A stretch of DNA of 17,977 bases from CAIVAT01 sp037139855. Its GTDB lineage: Bacteria > Bacteroidota > Bacteroidia > Bacteroidales > FEN-979. How positions within the stretch are numbered: position 1 is the stretch's first letter; each line of letters opens with the position of its first letter. The position numbers and the translations under genes were made by a program. The notes below the pieces were generated by a model. That model had not been told where the DNA came from, ran no database searches, and saw nothing but the letters and a program-made list of their open reading frames with translations. The stretch is taken from positions 1 to 17,977 of the forward strand of contig JBAXFM010000085.1 of NCBI GenBank assembly GCA_037139855.1, in the 5' to 3' direction. This document shows positions 7,914 to 15,167 of the stretch, piece by piece.

Positions 7914-8689
7914 TGCTTCATTCGACCAAAGGCATCGTTTTTCATTCACTCAAATACTCAGAAACCAGTATAATCGTTAAAATTTACACCGAACTTTTCG
8001 GATTGCAGTCCTATTTATTCAAGGGGATCCGAAATGCCAAATCGAAAATCAAACCAGGTCTGTTTCAGTCAATGACCCTGCTTGATCTGGTGGTTTATCA
8101 CAAAGAAAAACAGTCACTGCAGTCGGTAAAAGAAGTTCACCTGGCCCATCCGTATAAAACGATCCCTTTTGATATCCGAAAAAGTTCGGTAACACTTTTT
8201 ATCAATGAGCTTGTTTATAAAGCCATCCGTGAAGAAGAGGCCAATCCCGACCTGTTCGGATTTCTCTGGCAGATTTGCCTGCAGCTCGATGAAACGGATG
8301 AAAGTGTCTCCTTTTTCCACATTCTTTTCGCGCTTCAACTCATGCATCATCTTGGGATCTTTCCGCAGGACAATCATTCTTCCCGGTTTCCGGTATTCAA
8401 TATGCGGGAAGGCCTTTTTCAGGCATCTGTCCCCGGCCATCCGCATTATCTTGATCCTGCGAACAGCCTGTTGTTTCATAATTTGATCGCGACCTGCGAT
8501 GGTGGTGGTGGTCGTGGTCATGGTAGAGACGTTGCATGCAACGTCTCTACATCGTGCAACGTCTCTGCGGGTATGTCATCGGAAATCCGGAACCAACTAT
8601 TAGAAACGATTCTGGTTTATTACCAGTTGCATCTGCCCGGGTTCAGGGGCGTGCAGTCGCATCACATCCTGCATGATGTTTTGGCCTAA
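7913..8689 (+). CDS. recO: DNA repair protein RecO with an in-frame repeat insertion
   Basis: RecO acts with RecR to load RecA onto SSB-coated single-stranded DNA in recombinational repair. The start is the ATG at 7913, whose A is the last base of the porZ stop (TGATG); an upstream open stretch in the same frame only overlaps porZ. The N-terminus (TKGIVFHSLKYSETSIIVKIYT) is the RecO OB-fold, followed by FKGIRNAKSKIKPGLFQ and a helical C-terminal domain ending in YYQLHLPGFRGVQSHHIL. The protein has 258 residues, against about 240 for typical RecO. The excess fits residues about 197-220, a low-complexity Gly/Arg/His stretch followed by two related Cys-Asn-Val-Ser segments, encoded by a GGT run and a palindromic repeat. 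The frame stays open through it. Core and C-terminal helix look intact, so the protein is probably functional, with the insertion in a loop before the last helices. Confidence 0.93.
   Translation: MLHSTKGIVFHSLKYSETSIIVKIYTELFGLQSYLFKGIRNAKSKIKPGLFQSMTLLDLVVYHKEKQSLQSVKEVHLAHPYKTIPFDIRKSSVTLFINELVYKAIREEEANPDLFGFLWQICLQLDETDESVSFFHILFALQLMHHLGIFPQDNHSSRFPVFNMREGLFQASVPGHPHYLDPANSLLFHNLIATCDGGGGRGHGRDVACNVSTSCNVSAGMSSEIRNQLLETILVYYQLHLPGFRGVQSHHILHDVLA
8501..8522 (+). repeat. GGT-rich triplet run in recO
   Basis: Four perfect GGT triplets (8501-8512) are followed by degenerate CGT-GGT-CAT-GGT. They encode Gly197-Gly200 then Arg-Gly-His-Gly in RecO. The run directly abuts the 28-bp palindrome and is probably part of the same inserted segment. 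Confidence 0.7.
8523..8568. repeat. Perfect 28-bp palindrome plus a third arm inside recO
   Basis: 8523-8550 is a perfect palindrome: half-site GTAGAGACGTTGCA followed at once by its exact reverse complement, TGCAACGTCTCTAC. A third arm, TGCAACGTCTCTGC (8555-8568), repeats the right half with one change after 4 bp. It lies wholly inside the recO reading frame. From general knowledge, GTAGAGACG...CGTCTCTAC palindromes occur as dispersed intergenic repeats in several bacterial genomes, so this reads as a small mobile or REP-like repeat captured by a gene. No other copy was seen in the window. Confidence 0.85.
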
Positions 8690-8694
8690 ATCTG

Positions 8695-8702
8695 TATCTT
8701 TG
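8695..8702 (+). promoter_or_regulatory. -7 element for lysS (TATCTTTG)
   Basis: This is a perfect match to the Bacteroidota -7 consensus TAnnTTTG, 16 bp before the lysS ATG, in the 29-bp gap after recO. It implies a very short leader. Inverted TTGCC (8700-8704) and GGCAA (8713-8717) overlap it. No convincing -33 TTTG was found, so the element rests on the -7 box alone. Confidence 0.55.
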
Positions 8703-8718
8703 CCGAAAATTTGGCAAC

Positions 8719-10227
8719 ATGACGACAGGATTTACCGAACAGGAAACCATACGCAGAAATTCATTGAGTGAGTTGATCAGGCTTGGCATCAACCCCTATC
8801 CACCGGAAACTTTCGAGGTCAATGTGAAAGCCACCGAAATAAAGAAAAACTTTCCAGCCGACAACACCCTTTACCAGCAGGCCAGTATCGCCGGACGCAT
8901 CATGAGCCGACGCATCATGGGAGCGGCTTCCTTTGTGGAACTTCAGGATGAAAGCGGACGGATTCAACTTTATGTAAAACGCGACGACATTTGCCCTGGC
9001 GAGGATAAAACCCTCTACAATACCGTTTTTAAAAAACTGCTCGATATCGGCGACATCATCGGGATTACCGGTTTTGTTTTCGTCACCCAGATGGGTGAAA
9101 TAACCATCCATGTTCAATCATTGAAACTGCTGAGTAAATCCCTGCGCCCGCTGCCCATCGTGAAGGAAAAGGAAGATGAGGTCTTTGACGCATACACCGA
9201 TCCCGAACAAAGATACCGGCAGCGGTATGTCGACATGATCGTGAATCCTGAGGTTCGCGAAGTCTTTGTCAAGCGCAATATTCTCCTGAATTCGATGCGT
9301 AATTATCTGAATGCAAAGTCGTATCTGGAGGTGGAAACACCCATCTTACAACCCCTTTATGGGGGAGCTGCGGCCAGGCCTTTTAAAACCTTTCACAACA
9401 CCCTGGATATGACCTTATATCTCAGGATTGCCAATGAGTTATATTTGAAACGGCTCATCGTTGGCGGATATGACGGGGTATATGAATTTTCGAAAGATTT
9501 CCGCAACGAAGGCATGGACCGCTTCCACAATCCGGAATTCACCCAGATGGAGCTATATGTTGCCTACAAAGATTATGAATGGATGATGGATCTTGTGGAG
9601 GAAATGGTAGAAAAGATCGCCATGGACCTGCATGGCACCACCCAGGTTCAGGTAGGCGAAAACCTGATTGATTTCAAACGCCCCTGGAAACGGTTTACGA
9701 TGTATGAAGCCATCCATCATTTCACGGGAATCAACATTGACGGCATGTCGGAGGAAGAACTCGGCGCCATTGCCAAAGAACTTGAGGTTCCCATCGACCG
9801 CACCATGGCCAAGGGGAAGATCATCGACCAGATCTTTGGTGAAAAATGCGAACCATTCCTGATTCAGCCAACCTTCATCACCGATTATCCTGTGGAAATG
9901 TCGCCGTTAGCCAAAAAGCACCGCAGCAAAGAGGGACTGGTCGAACGTTTTGAAGCAATCTGCAACGGAAAAGAACTCTGCAACTCCTTTTCTGAGTTAA
10001 ATGATCCCATTGATCAGCGCGAACGGTTTGAATCGCAGCTTGAACTGGGAAAACGCGGCGATGATGAATCCATGGTGCTCGATGAAGATTTCCTGAGGGC
10101 GCTCGAATTCGGGATGCCTCCCACCGCCGGACTTGGCATCGGAATTGACCGTTTGACCATGATCATGACCAATTCGGCCTCCATTCAGGATGTGCTGTTT
10201 TTCCCGCAGATGAGGCCGGAGAGATAG
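8719..10227 (+). CDS. lysS: Lysine--tRNA ligase (class II)
   Basis: Lysyl-tRNA synthetase charges tRNA-Lys with lysine in the cytoplasm. The 502 residues match bacterial LysS (505 in E. coli). An N-terminal OB-fold anticodon-binding domain (IAGRIMSRRIMGAASFVELQ) precedes the class II catalytic core. Motif 1 contains YLEVETPILQPLYGGAAARPF; motif 2 is FRNEGMDRFHNPEF with R262 and E264; motif 3 is GLGIGIDRL with R478, followed by VLFFPQMRPE at the C-terminus. The ATG is preceded by a good -7 element and is not overlapped by recO, so it may be transcribed alone. It converges on the deiminase gene across 49 bp. Nothing in the sequence suggests a defect. Confidence 0.98.
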   Translation: MTTGFTEQETIRRNSLSELIRLGINPYPPETFEVNVKATEIKKNFPADNTLYQQASIAGRIMSRRIMGAASFVELQDESGRIQLYVKRDDICPGEDKTLYNTVFKKLLDIGDIIGITGFVFVTQMGEITIHVQSLKLLSKSLRPLPIVKEKEDEVFDAYTDPEQRYRQRYVDMIVNPEVREVFVKRNILLNSMRNYLNAKSYLEVETPILQPLYGGAAARPFKTFHNTLDMTLYLRIANELYLKRLIVGGYDGVYEFSKDFRNEGMDRFHNPEFTQMELYVAYKDYEWMMDLVEEMVEKIAMDLHGTTQVQVGENLIDFKRPWKRFTMYEAIHHFTGINIDGMSEEELGAIAKELEVPIDRTMAKGKIIDQIFGEKCEPFLIQPTFITDYPVEMSPLAKKHRSKEGLVERFEAICNGKELCNSFSELNDPIDQRERFESQLELGKRGDDESMVLDEDFLRALEFGMPPTAGLGIGIDRLTMIMTNSASIQDVLFFPQMRPER

Positions 10228-10276
10228 AGCAAACAGCCCCACCCCAAGAGGCAGTATCAAAAGTCCTTTTGAGTGG

Positions 10277-12319
10277 TTAGTCTTTAATGAAGATCAATCG
10301 CTTTGTTTGGATATTGCTTTCGGTTATTAGCCGGTAAAGGTATATTCCCGAAGGAAGTTTGTTTCCATGGTAATCGGTTCCGTCCCATTGAATGGTGATG
10401 GTTCCGGGTTCAAATACCTGTGAAACCAGGGTTTTGACTTTGGCTCCCCGAATATCCAGTATCTCAATAGAGATTGAACTTCGCTGGTTTATCTCCAGTG
10501 GAATGGTGGTTACCGTGCTGAACGGATTGGGATAATTGTTTCCGATTTCAACATGCCTGACAGGTTCATTGATAGATGTCAGTAATGCCTTGTTGACCAT
10601 GATTATCACATGAAAACTGCCTGCATCGGTCGTAACCCTCATGCTGTCAATCGCATACTCAATCACAGGATTCAAACTTAAAGGGAACGCCATGGTGATC
10701 CTGACGGCAAAGCTATCGCCTGGGTTGACCAGATGAGGCAAAACTGCCACCGACATCGAGTCGACCCACCATGGAATCGAAGTGCCGAATTGCTGAACCG
10801 CATTCAGCGAGATCGCGCTTGCCATAAAATTATGCAGCTGAATAATTTGTCTGCCTTCACTGATTGTGTTAACCCAAACGGTATCAGGGACAGGAGTCAA
10901 ATTGGTATAAATCGTATGAAAAGTGTACGGGTCGGCGGCGCCGATGAGTGGGGCTGATGCATGTCGTCCCGACTGATCGGCAGCGGTCAGATAATATTTT
11001 ATAACACTTCCGGCTGCCTGTTTGGGGATGACGCCACTGTAGTGGTTGCCGGTTGAATGAATCATCAGCGCTGTATGATATAATCCTCCGTTAACCTGGT
11101 AGTGAATGAGGGCTGAGTCGCTGGTGACGGGCTGGTGACTGCTGGCAATAATTTCAGCATTCACAATATAATCGTATTCACAAGGCTGATTGCCGTTGAT
11201 GGGAATATGTTTGATATGCAGCAAACCAATATCGGCAATGCCCATCACCCGGCAATGAAGGGCATCCGTTGAAATCCATGGAGTAGAGGGGTTTCCGATA
11301 AATCCAATAACCTGGTAGCCGGGCATGGCAGCTTCATACACGGCTTTGGCGCTGTCGTCCCATGACGAATTCATAAACGGGACAAGCACTTTGTTGTTCA
11401 GGATTACCGAATTGGAATAAGGCTGGTCCTGCGGGGTCATCACCCGGTACACTTTATAGTTATAGCCAAATGAACAAATTTGTGAACCCCAGTATGTTGC
11501 CGCCGACTCCAGGGCAGTATATTCAGGATCGGATGTTAAAACCTTCCTGATCAGAATTTTATCAGGTGCAAGAAATTTTCCCCAGCAATCTATGTGATCG
11601 ATGGTGGTTGAAATGTTCGGATCGGGAACAACCTGGTAATTTGAGATGCCGAGATAGTCACTCATTTTTTGGGCAATCTGGGCATGCGTCAGGGACGGAT
11701 TCTCCACCCACACCAGGTCGGTAGAAGCTGATATCCCAAATCCGTCGGTCATGTAATCCCCTCCGGTCGAAATCACATTCATCCCATACCAGGGGATTCC
11801 GAGCATGGCGGCCACCTTCTTGGGAATTTCATCATCGTTGGGGCGGGGACGGTTGTAAGGAAAGTCGACAATGCCAATCTGATCAGAACTGTCCGACTCA
11901 AACCAGGGTCCATAATCACGGGTCCAGTAGCTGTCGGAGGGCGCAATGAGAAAATTGCAGTGGCTTGTATCCACCCCATTGGCTACATACTGGCTGATCA
12001 CTGTGTTTTGCTGTGCGGTGGAAGCAACGATTGTTGTAACGGTTACATCAATGGCCATCTCCTTGATGAGAGATATCGGAATGCCAAACGGATACCGTAC
12101 CAGGGCGCCCTGCATCCGGTCAAACTCGGCAACATTCCTGATCGGGGCGAAAGGAGGATCAGTTTCAACAAAACCTCTGCCGATTTCGCTTTTTCGCAAC
12201 AATTCATCCGGGGTCATTTCATGTTGAAGGGCCGGCCGGGGTATCCGGGAATTTTCCTGTGCAATGGCACTTGTGGCTATCAGCATAACCAGAATCAGAA
12301 TCTGTAAAATCTGTCTCAT
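10277..12319 (-). CDS. Secreted PPAD-like peptidylarginine deiminase with T9SS sorting domain
   Basis: This belongs to the agmatine deiminase / Porphyromonas-type peptidylarginine deiminase (PPAD) family, which converts guanidino groups (arginine to citrulline, releasing ammonia). A signal peptide ends near AIA-Q (20/21). The deiminase domain spans about 55-390. Expected catalytic residues are present: D135 (YWTRDYGPWF), H242 and D244 (DHIDCWGK) and the nucleophile C356 (DALHCRVMG). R157 and R159 (FPYNRPRP) sit 22 and 24 residues after D135, the spacing of PPAD Arg152 and Arg154 from Asp130, which bind the substrate carboxylate. An Ig-like region follows (about 395-470), then another beta-rich stretch, and a T9SS C-terminal domain (594-680; NYPNPFSTVTTI, KLPSGIYLYRL). 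The layout of signal, deiminase, Ig-like region and CTD is that of PPAD, but at 680 residues it is longer than PPAD (about 556). An agmatine deiminase role is less likely because it is secreted. It has its own divergent promoter. Confidence 0.88.
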   Translation of the reverse strand: MRQILQILILVMLIATSAIAQENSRIPRPALQHEMTPDELLRKSEIGRGFVETDPPFAPIRNVAEFDRMQGALVRYPFGIPISLIKEMAIDVTVTTIVASTAQQNTVISQYVANGVDTSHCNFLIAPSDSYWTRDYGPWFESDSSDQIGIVDFPYNRPRPNDDEIPKKVAAMLGIPWYGMNVISTGGDYMTDGFGISASTDLVWVENPSLTHAQIAQKMSDYLGISNYQVVPDPNISTTIDHIDCWGKFLAPDKILIRKVLTSDPEYTALESAATYWGSQICSFGYNYKVYRVMTPQDQPYSNSVILNNKVLVPFMNSSWDDSAKAVYEAAMPGYQVIGFIGNPSTPWISTDALHCRVMGIADIGLLHIKHIPINGNQPCEYDYIVNAEIIASSHQPVTSDSALIHYQVNGGLYHTALMIHSTGNHYSGVIPKQAAGSVIKYYLTAADQSGRHASAPLIGAADPYTFHTIYTNLTPVPDTVWVNTISEGRQIIQLHNFMASAISLNAVQQFGTSIPWWVDSMSVAVLPHLVNPGDSFAVRITMAFPLSLNPVIEYAIDSMRVTTDAGSFHVIIMVNKALLTSINEPVRHVEIGNNYPNPFSTVTTIPLEINQRSSISIEILDIRGAKVKTLVSQVFEPGTITIQWDGTDYHGNKLPSGIYLYRLITESNIQTKRLIFIKD

Positions 12320-12338
12320 ACTAAAAAGATTATGTTTA

Positions 12339-12368
12339 CAAAATTAACACTTTCGCTGTTCTTTCAAA
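12339..12368 (-). promoter_or_regulatory. Promoter for the deiminase gene (TTTG-N18-TAATTTTG)
   Basis: On the minus strand, TTTG (12365-12368) is followed after 18 bp by TAATTTTG (12339-12346). This is a complete Bacteroidota -33/-7 promoter, about 20 bp before the deiminase ATG at 12319. Confidence 0.65.
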
Positions 12369-12373
12369 ATCAT

Positions 12374-12381
12374 TAAATTTG
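12374..12381 (+). promoter_or_regulatory. -7 element for the CDF transporter (TAAATTTG)
   Basis: This is a perfect TAnnTTTG match, 15 bp before the ATG at 12397. Only a weak TTTC stands at the -33 distance. It is divergent from, and nearly touches, the -33 box of the deiminase promoter, so the two promoters share a compact control region. It also argues against the TTG at 12379 as start codon, because that codon lies inside the box. Confidence 0.5.
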
Positions 12382-12396
12382 CTGAAATTTGAACGA

Positions 12397-13251
12397 ATGA
12401 ACAAAAAGATTCGGGTTGCCAGTCTTTCCATTTTATCGAACAGCATCCTCATCGTCATGAAATTAATTATCGGGCTGATTTCCGGCTCGGTCAGTATTAT
12501 TTCAGAGGCCATTCACTCATTCATGGACCTGCTTGCATCGCTTGTAGCCTTTTTTTCCGTAAGGATATCCGATACTCCCGCTGATGAGCGTCACCCCTAT
12601 GGCCATGGAAAATTTGAAAATATTTCCGGGGTGGTTGAAGCCCTGCTCATTTTTATTGCTGCATTCTGGATCATTTTTGAAGCCGTTAAAAAAATCATGC
12701 ATCCGGAACCTGTCGAAAAAATTGGTTTGGGATTCGCTGTGATGATTATTTCCGCGCTCGTAAATATATTTGTTTCCCGGCGATTGTACCGCGTGGCCAA
12801 AGAAACCGATTCTGTTGCCCTTGAAGCCGATGCACTTCATCTGAAAACCGATGTTTATACCTCCATTGGCGTAGCCACCGGACTTTTACTCATGTGGATC
12901 AGTAAAATACCGCTGCTTGATCCGATCGTGGCCATTCTGGTGGCCATGCTGATTTTAAAGGAATCGTACGAACTTTTTTCCAAGGCCTATGCACCACTGC
13001 TTGATCTTGCTTTACCTGCAGGGGATGTTTCAAAAATATCGGCGATCATCCAACACCGTTGTACCGGTGAAATGAGTTTTCACGACCTCCGGACACGAAA
13101 AGCCGGAAATTATAAATATGTTGATTTTCATCTAAACTTAGACCCTGAAAAGACCGTCAGGGAGGCCCATGAAATTTGTGATTTGATCGAAGAAGACATC
13201 AAAAAAGCCTTTGACCATACCGAGGTAACCATCCATGTTGAAAACTTTTAA
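12397..13251 (+). CDS. Cation diffusion facilitator (CDF) metal exporter
   Basis: This is an inner-membrane CDF transporter of the FieF/YiiP type, which exports divalent metal ions in exchange for protons. It has 284 residues from the ATG at 12397 (E. coli YiiP: 300). The transmembrane domain spans about 1-200. The transport site is formed by H40 and D44 in helix 2 (EAIHSFMD) and H148 and D152 in helix 5 (ADALHLKTD). The family block DERHPYGHGKFE follows helix 2. The cytoplasmic domain carries H229, H245 and H280, spaced 16 and 35 residues apart exactly like YiiP His232, His248 and His283. YiiP has Asp45/Asp49 in helix 2, so the His-xxx-Asp here resembles zinc-selective CDFs; zinc is the best guess, with iron or manganese not excluded. 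Transcription is monocistronic or shared weakly with the next gene, which has its own promoter 59 bp downstream. Confidence 0.93.
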   Translation: MNKKIRVASLSILSNSILIVMKLIIGLISGSVSIISEAIHSFMDLLASLVAFFSVRISDTPADERHPYGHGKFENISGVVEALLIFIAAFWIIFEAVKKIMHPEPVEKIGLGFAVMIISALVNIFVSRRLYRVAKETDSVALEADALHLKTDVYTSIGVATGLLLMWISKIPLLDPIVAILVAMLILKESYELFSKAYAPLLDLALPAGDVSKISAIIQHRCTGEMSFHDLRTRKAGNYKYVDFHLNLDPEKTVREAHEICDLIEEDIKKAFDHTEVTIHVENF

Positions 13252-13269
13252 AATAAAAGCCTACTTTTG
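13238..13269 (+). promoter_or_regulatory. Promoter for the lytic transglycosylase gene (TTG-N21-TACTTTTG)
   Basis: TACTTTTG at 13262-13269 matches the Bacteroidota -7 consensus TAnnTTTG exactly, with a TTG (13238-13240) 21 bp upstream inside the 3' end of the transporter gene. It predicts a leader of roughly 35 nt to the ATG at 13311. Confidence 0.6.
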
Positions 13270-13310
13270 CAGTTAATCTATAAACCCTTATTGAACAAAT
13301 CGTTATCTTC

Positions 13311-15113
13311 ATGGTATTGAAAAACCTTCCGGCTACCATCCTTTCCTTATTATTATTCCCTTTGTGTCTTGTGGCACAAAATCCGATCCGGCCTGATACC
13401 GTGATGAGAAATCAACGTTTGATCGAAGATGATCAGGTCGTCGTGATGCTCGACAGCCTTGCCAACCTTAAGATTTTTGAAGACACCAAATTCCCGAATG
13501 CCAACCAATACCAGAACTGGAGTACCTATTCAGACAATGACATTCCCACCTTTTCTGATTCTGTTTATCGTGAACGGATTGCACAGATGAACGACCAGTC
13601 GCCTTTTGAATTTGTTTATAATGGAGAGGTTAAAAAATTTATCGAACTCTATGGAGTCAGAAAACGTAAACTCACTGCCCGTATCCTGGGACTTTCGCAA
13701 ATATATTTCCCGCTTTTTGAAGAGCAACTTGATAAATTCAACATGCCGCTGGAACTCAAATACCTCGCTGTGATTGAATCGGCCCTCAACCCGACTGCCA
13801 ATTCTCCGGCTGGCGCAAAGGGTCTCTGGCAATTCATGTATGGCACCGGAAAAGTTTACGGACTGAAAGTGAGTACCTATGTCGACGACCGGTTCGACCC
13901 TTACAAATCAACGATTGCAGCTTGCGAACACCTCACCGATCTGTACAGTATTTATGGAAGCTGGTCATTGGCCCTTGCGGCCTACAATTCAGGCGCTGGC
14001 AATGTGAACAAGGCCATTCGCCGCTCAGGGGGCGTCAAGAATTTTTGGGCTATCAAAAAGTACCTGCCCAAAGAAACCGCATCCTATGTTCCGGCTTTTA
14101 TTGCTGCAAGTTATGTGATTACTTATGCAAATGAACATAAGATTTATCCGGTTGATCCGGGCATACTCTATTACGAAGTTGACACGGTGACGGTACGAAA
14201 CCCGTTATCCTTTGATCAGATTTCCGAAATGCTGAGCATTCCAATGGATGAAGTGATGTTTTTAAATCCTTCGTTCAAACACAAGGTGATACCGGCTACA
14301 CCCGAAAATCCCTATAAACTGCGTTTGCGGAAAAAATATATCGGAAACTTTATCAACAATGAAACCGCGCTTTATACTTACAGAACAAAGGAGGGTTTGG
14401 CCAGTGATGCCATGACCCAGCTGGTTTATGATACTTACCGCGAATCTGAACTTTACACGGTAAGAAGCGGAGAAACGGTTTCATCTGTGGCAAAAAAGTT
14501 CCACATGACGCCGTCTGAACTGAAATCGCTCAACGGTTTGAAGAAAAACACCATCAAACCGAATAAAAAAATCCTGGTGTATACCAATACTTCAAAAAGT
14601 AAAAACCCCGTCTCCAGTGTGACTTCAACTTATGTTCCACAGTCGCTTCCCAAGGACACTTCCATTAAAACGACTTCTGCAAACACCAATGCCGAACCGG
14701 TAACTCCCAAGTCAACCAACCCACCCAGCCCACCCGAAGAAACTCCCAAAACAATTCATGTGGTTAAAAGCGGCGAAAGCCTGGGATCCATCGCAACAAA
14801 ATATCATTGCACAACCGCCCAGCTGATGAAATGGAATAACCTGACTGAACAGAAAATCCTGGTTGGCCAAAAAATAAAAGTGGTATCCGACGGCAGCTCC
14901 ACCGCAACAAATGGAAAGCCGGAACCAAATTCCAAGCCTAAAACCACACCATCCGGCTCCACGAAATTTACTTACTATACCATCCTGGCCGGAGACAACC
15001 TGTGGGATATTGCTGCTAAGTTTGATGTAACTGTTTCACAACTTAAGTCAATCAATAAATTTAAAAATAACAGCCGGTTAACTCCGGGTCAAAAAATTAA
15101 AATTCCCAGGTAA
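13311..15113 (+). CDS. MltD-like membrane-bound lytic transglycosylase with LysM repeats
   Basis: This periplasmic enzyme cleaves the glycan strands of peptidoglycan to leave 1,6-anhydromuramic acid ends, supporting wall remodelling. The 600 residues start with a signal peptide (LPATILSLLLFPLCLVAQ). The SLT (family 1, MltD-type) domain covers about 138-255, with catalytic E156 in YLAVIESALNP, then GAKGLWQFMYGTG and LALAAYNSGAGNVNKA. A degenerate LysM-like segment lies at about 300-345. Three clear LysM peptidoglycan-binding repeats follow at about 381-424, 480-526 and 552-600, separated by Ser/Thr/Pro-rich linkers. E. coli MltD is a lipoprotein with two LysM repeats; here no lipobox Cys is evident near the cleavage site, so it may be soluble in the periplasm. 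It carries its own promoter and is followed by a 90-bp AT-rich gap. Confidence 0.93.
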   Translation: MVLKNLPATILSLLLFPLCLVAQNPIRPDTVMRNQRLIEDDQVVVMLDSLANLKIFEDTKFPNANQYQNWSTYSDNDIPTFSDSVYRERIAQMNDQSPFEFVYNGEVKKFIELYGVRKRKLTARILGLSQIYFPLFEEQLDKFNMPLELKYLAVIESALNPTANSPAGAKGLWQFMYGTGKVYGLKVSTYVDDRFDPYKSTIAACEHLTDLYSIYGSWSLALAAYNSGAGNVNKAIRRSGGVKNFWAIKKYLPKETASYVPAFIAASYVITYANEHKIYPVDPGILYYEVDTVTVRNPLSFDQISEMLSIPMDEVMFLNPSFKHKVIPATPENPYKLRLRKKYIGNFINNETALYTYRTKEGLASDAMTQLVYDTYRESELYTVRSGETVSSVAKKFHMTPSELKSLNGLKKNTIKPNKKILVYTNTSKSKNPVSSVTSTYVPQSLPKDTSIKTTSANTNAEPVTPKSTNPPSPPEETPKTIHVVKSGESLGSIATKYHCTTAQLMKWNNLTEQKILVGQKIKVVSDGSSTATNGKPEPNSKPKTTPSGSTKFTYYTILAGDNLWDIAAKFDVTVSQLKSINKFKNNSRLTPGQKIKIPR

Positions 15114-15154
15114 TTTATTTTTTGTAAAAATGTAAATTGTAAAAAAATTTGACT

Positions 15155-15162
15155 TAATTTTG
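15155..15162 (+). promoter_or_regulatory. -7 element for the tetR-tolC-hlyD operon (TAATTTTG)
   Basis: This is a perfect TAnnTTTG match, 41 bp before the tetR ATG. The nearest TTG (15137-15139) is only 15 bp upstream, short for a -33 box. The expected transcription start falls inside the first of three tandem operator-like repeats. Confidence 0.5.
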
Positions 15163-15167
15163 ACCAC

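Noticed and set aside
8114..8521. 135-codon open frame on the minus strand opposite recO
   Set aside because: It lies wholly inside recO, shows no recognisable domain or signal, and its Thr-rich start is just the antisense reading of the GGT run.
8523..8550. Palindrome in recO as a CRISPR repeat or attachment site
   Set aside because: There is no regular spacer series, no integrase nearby and only one full copy in the window.
10257..10272. Inverted repeat TCAAAAG/CTTTTGA between convergent lysS and the deiminase gene, as a bidirectional terminator
   Set aside because: The stem is A/T-rich with a two-base loop, too weak to call a terminator, though its place between convergent genes is suggestive.
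12379..12396. TTG start for the CDF transporter
   Set aside because: The codon lies inside the TAAATTTG promoter element, and the ATG at 12397 gives a standard CDF start.
15123..15143. Three TGTAAA copies upstream of the tetR promoter
   Set aside because: They sit in simple AT-rich sequence with uneven spacing (8 and 7 bp) and could arise by composition alone.
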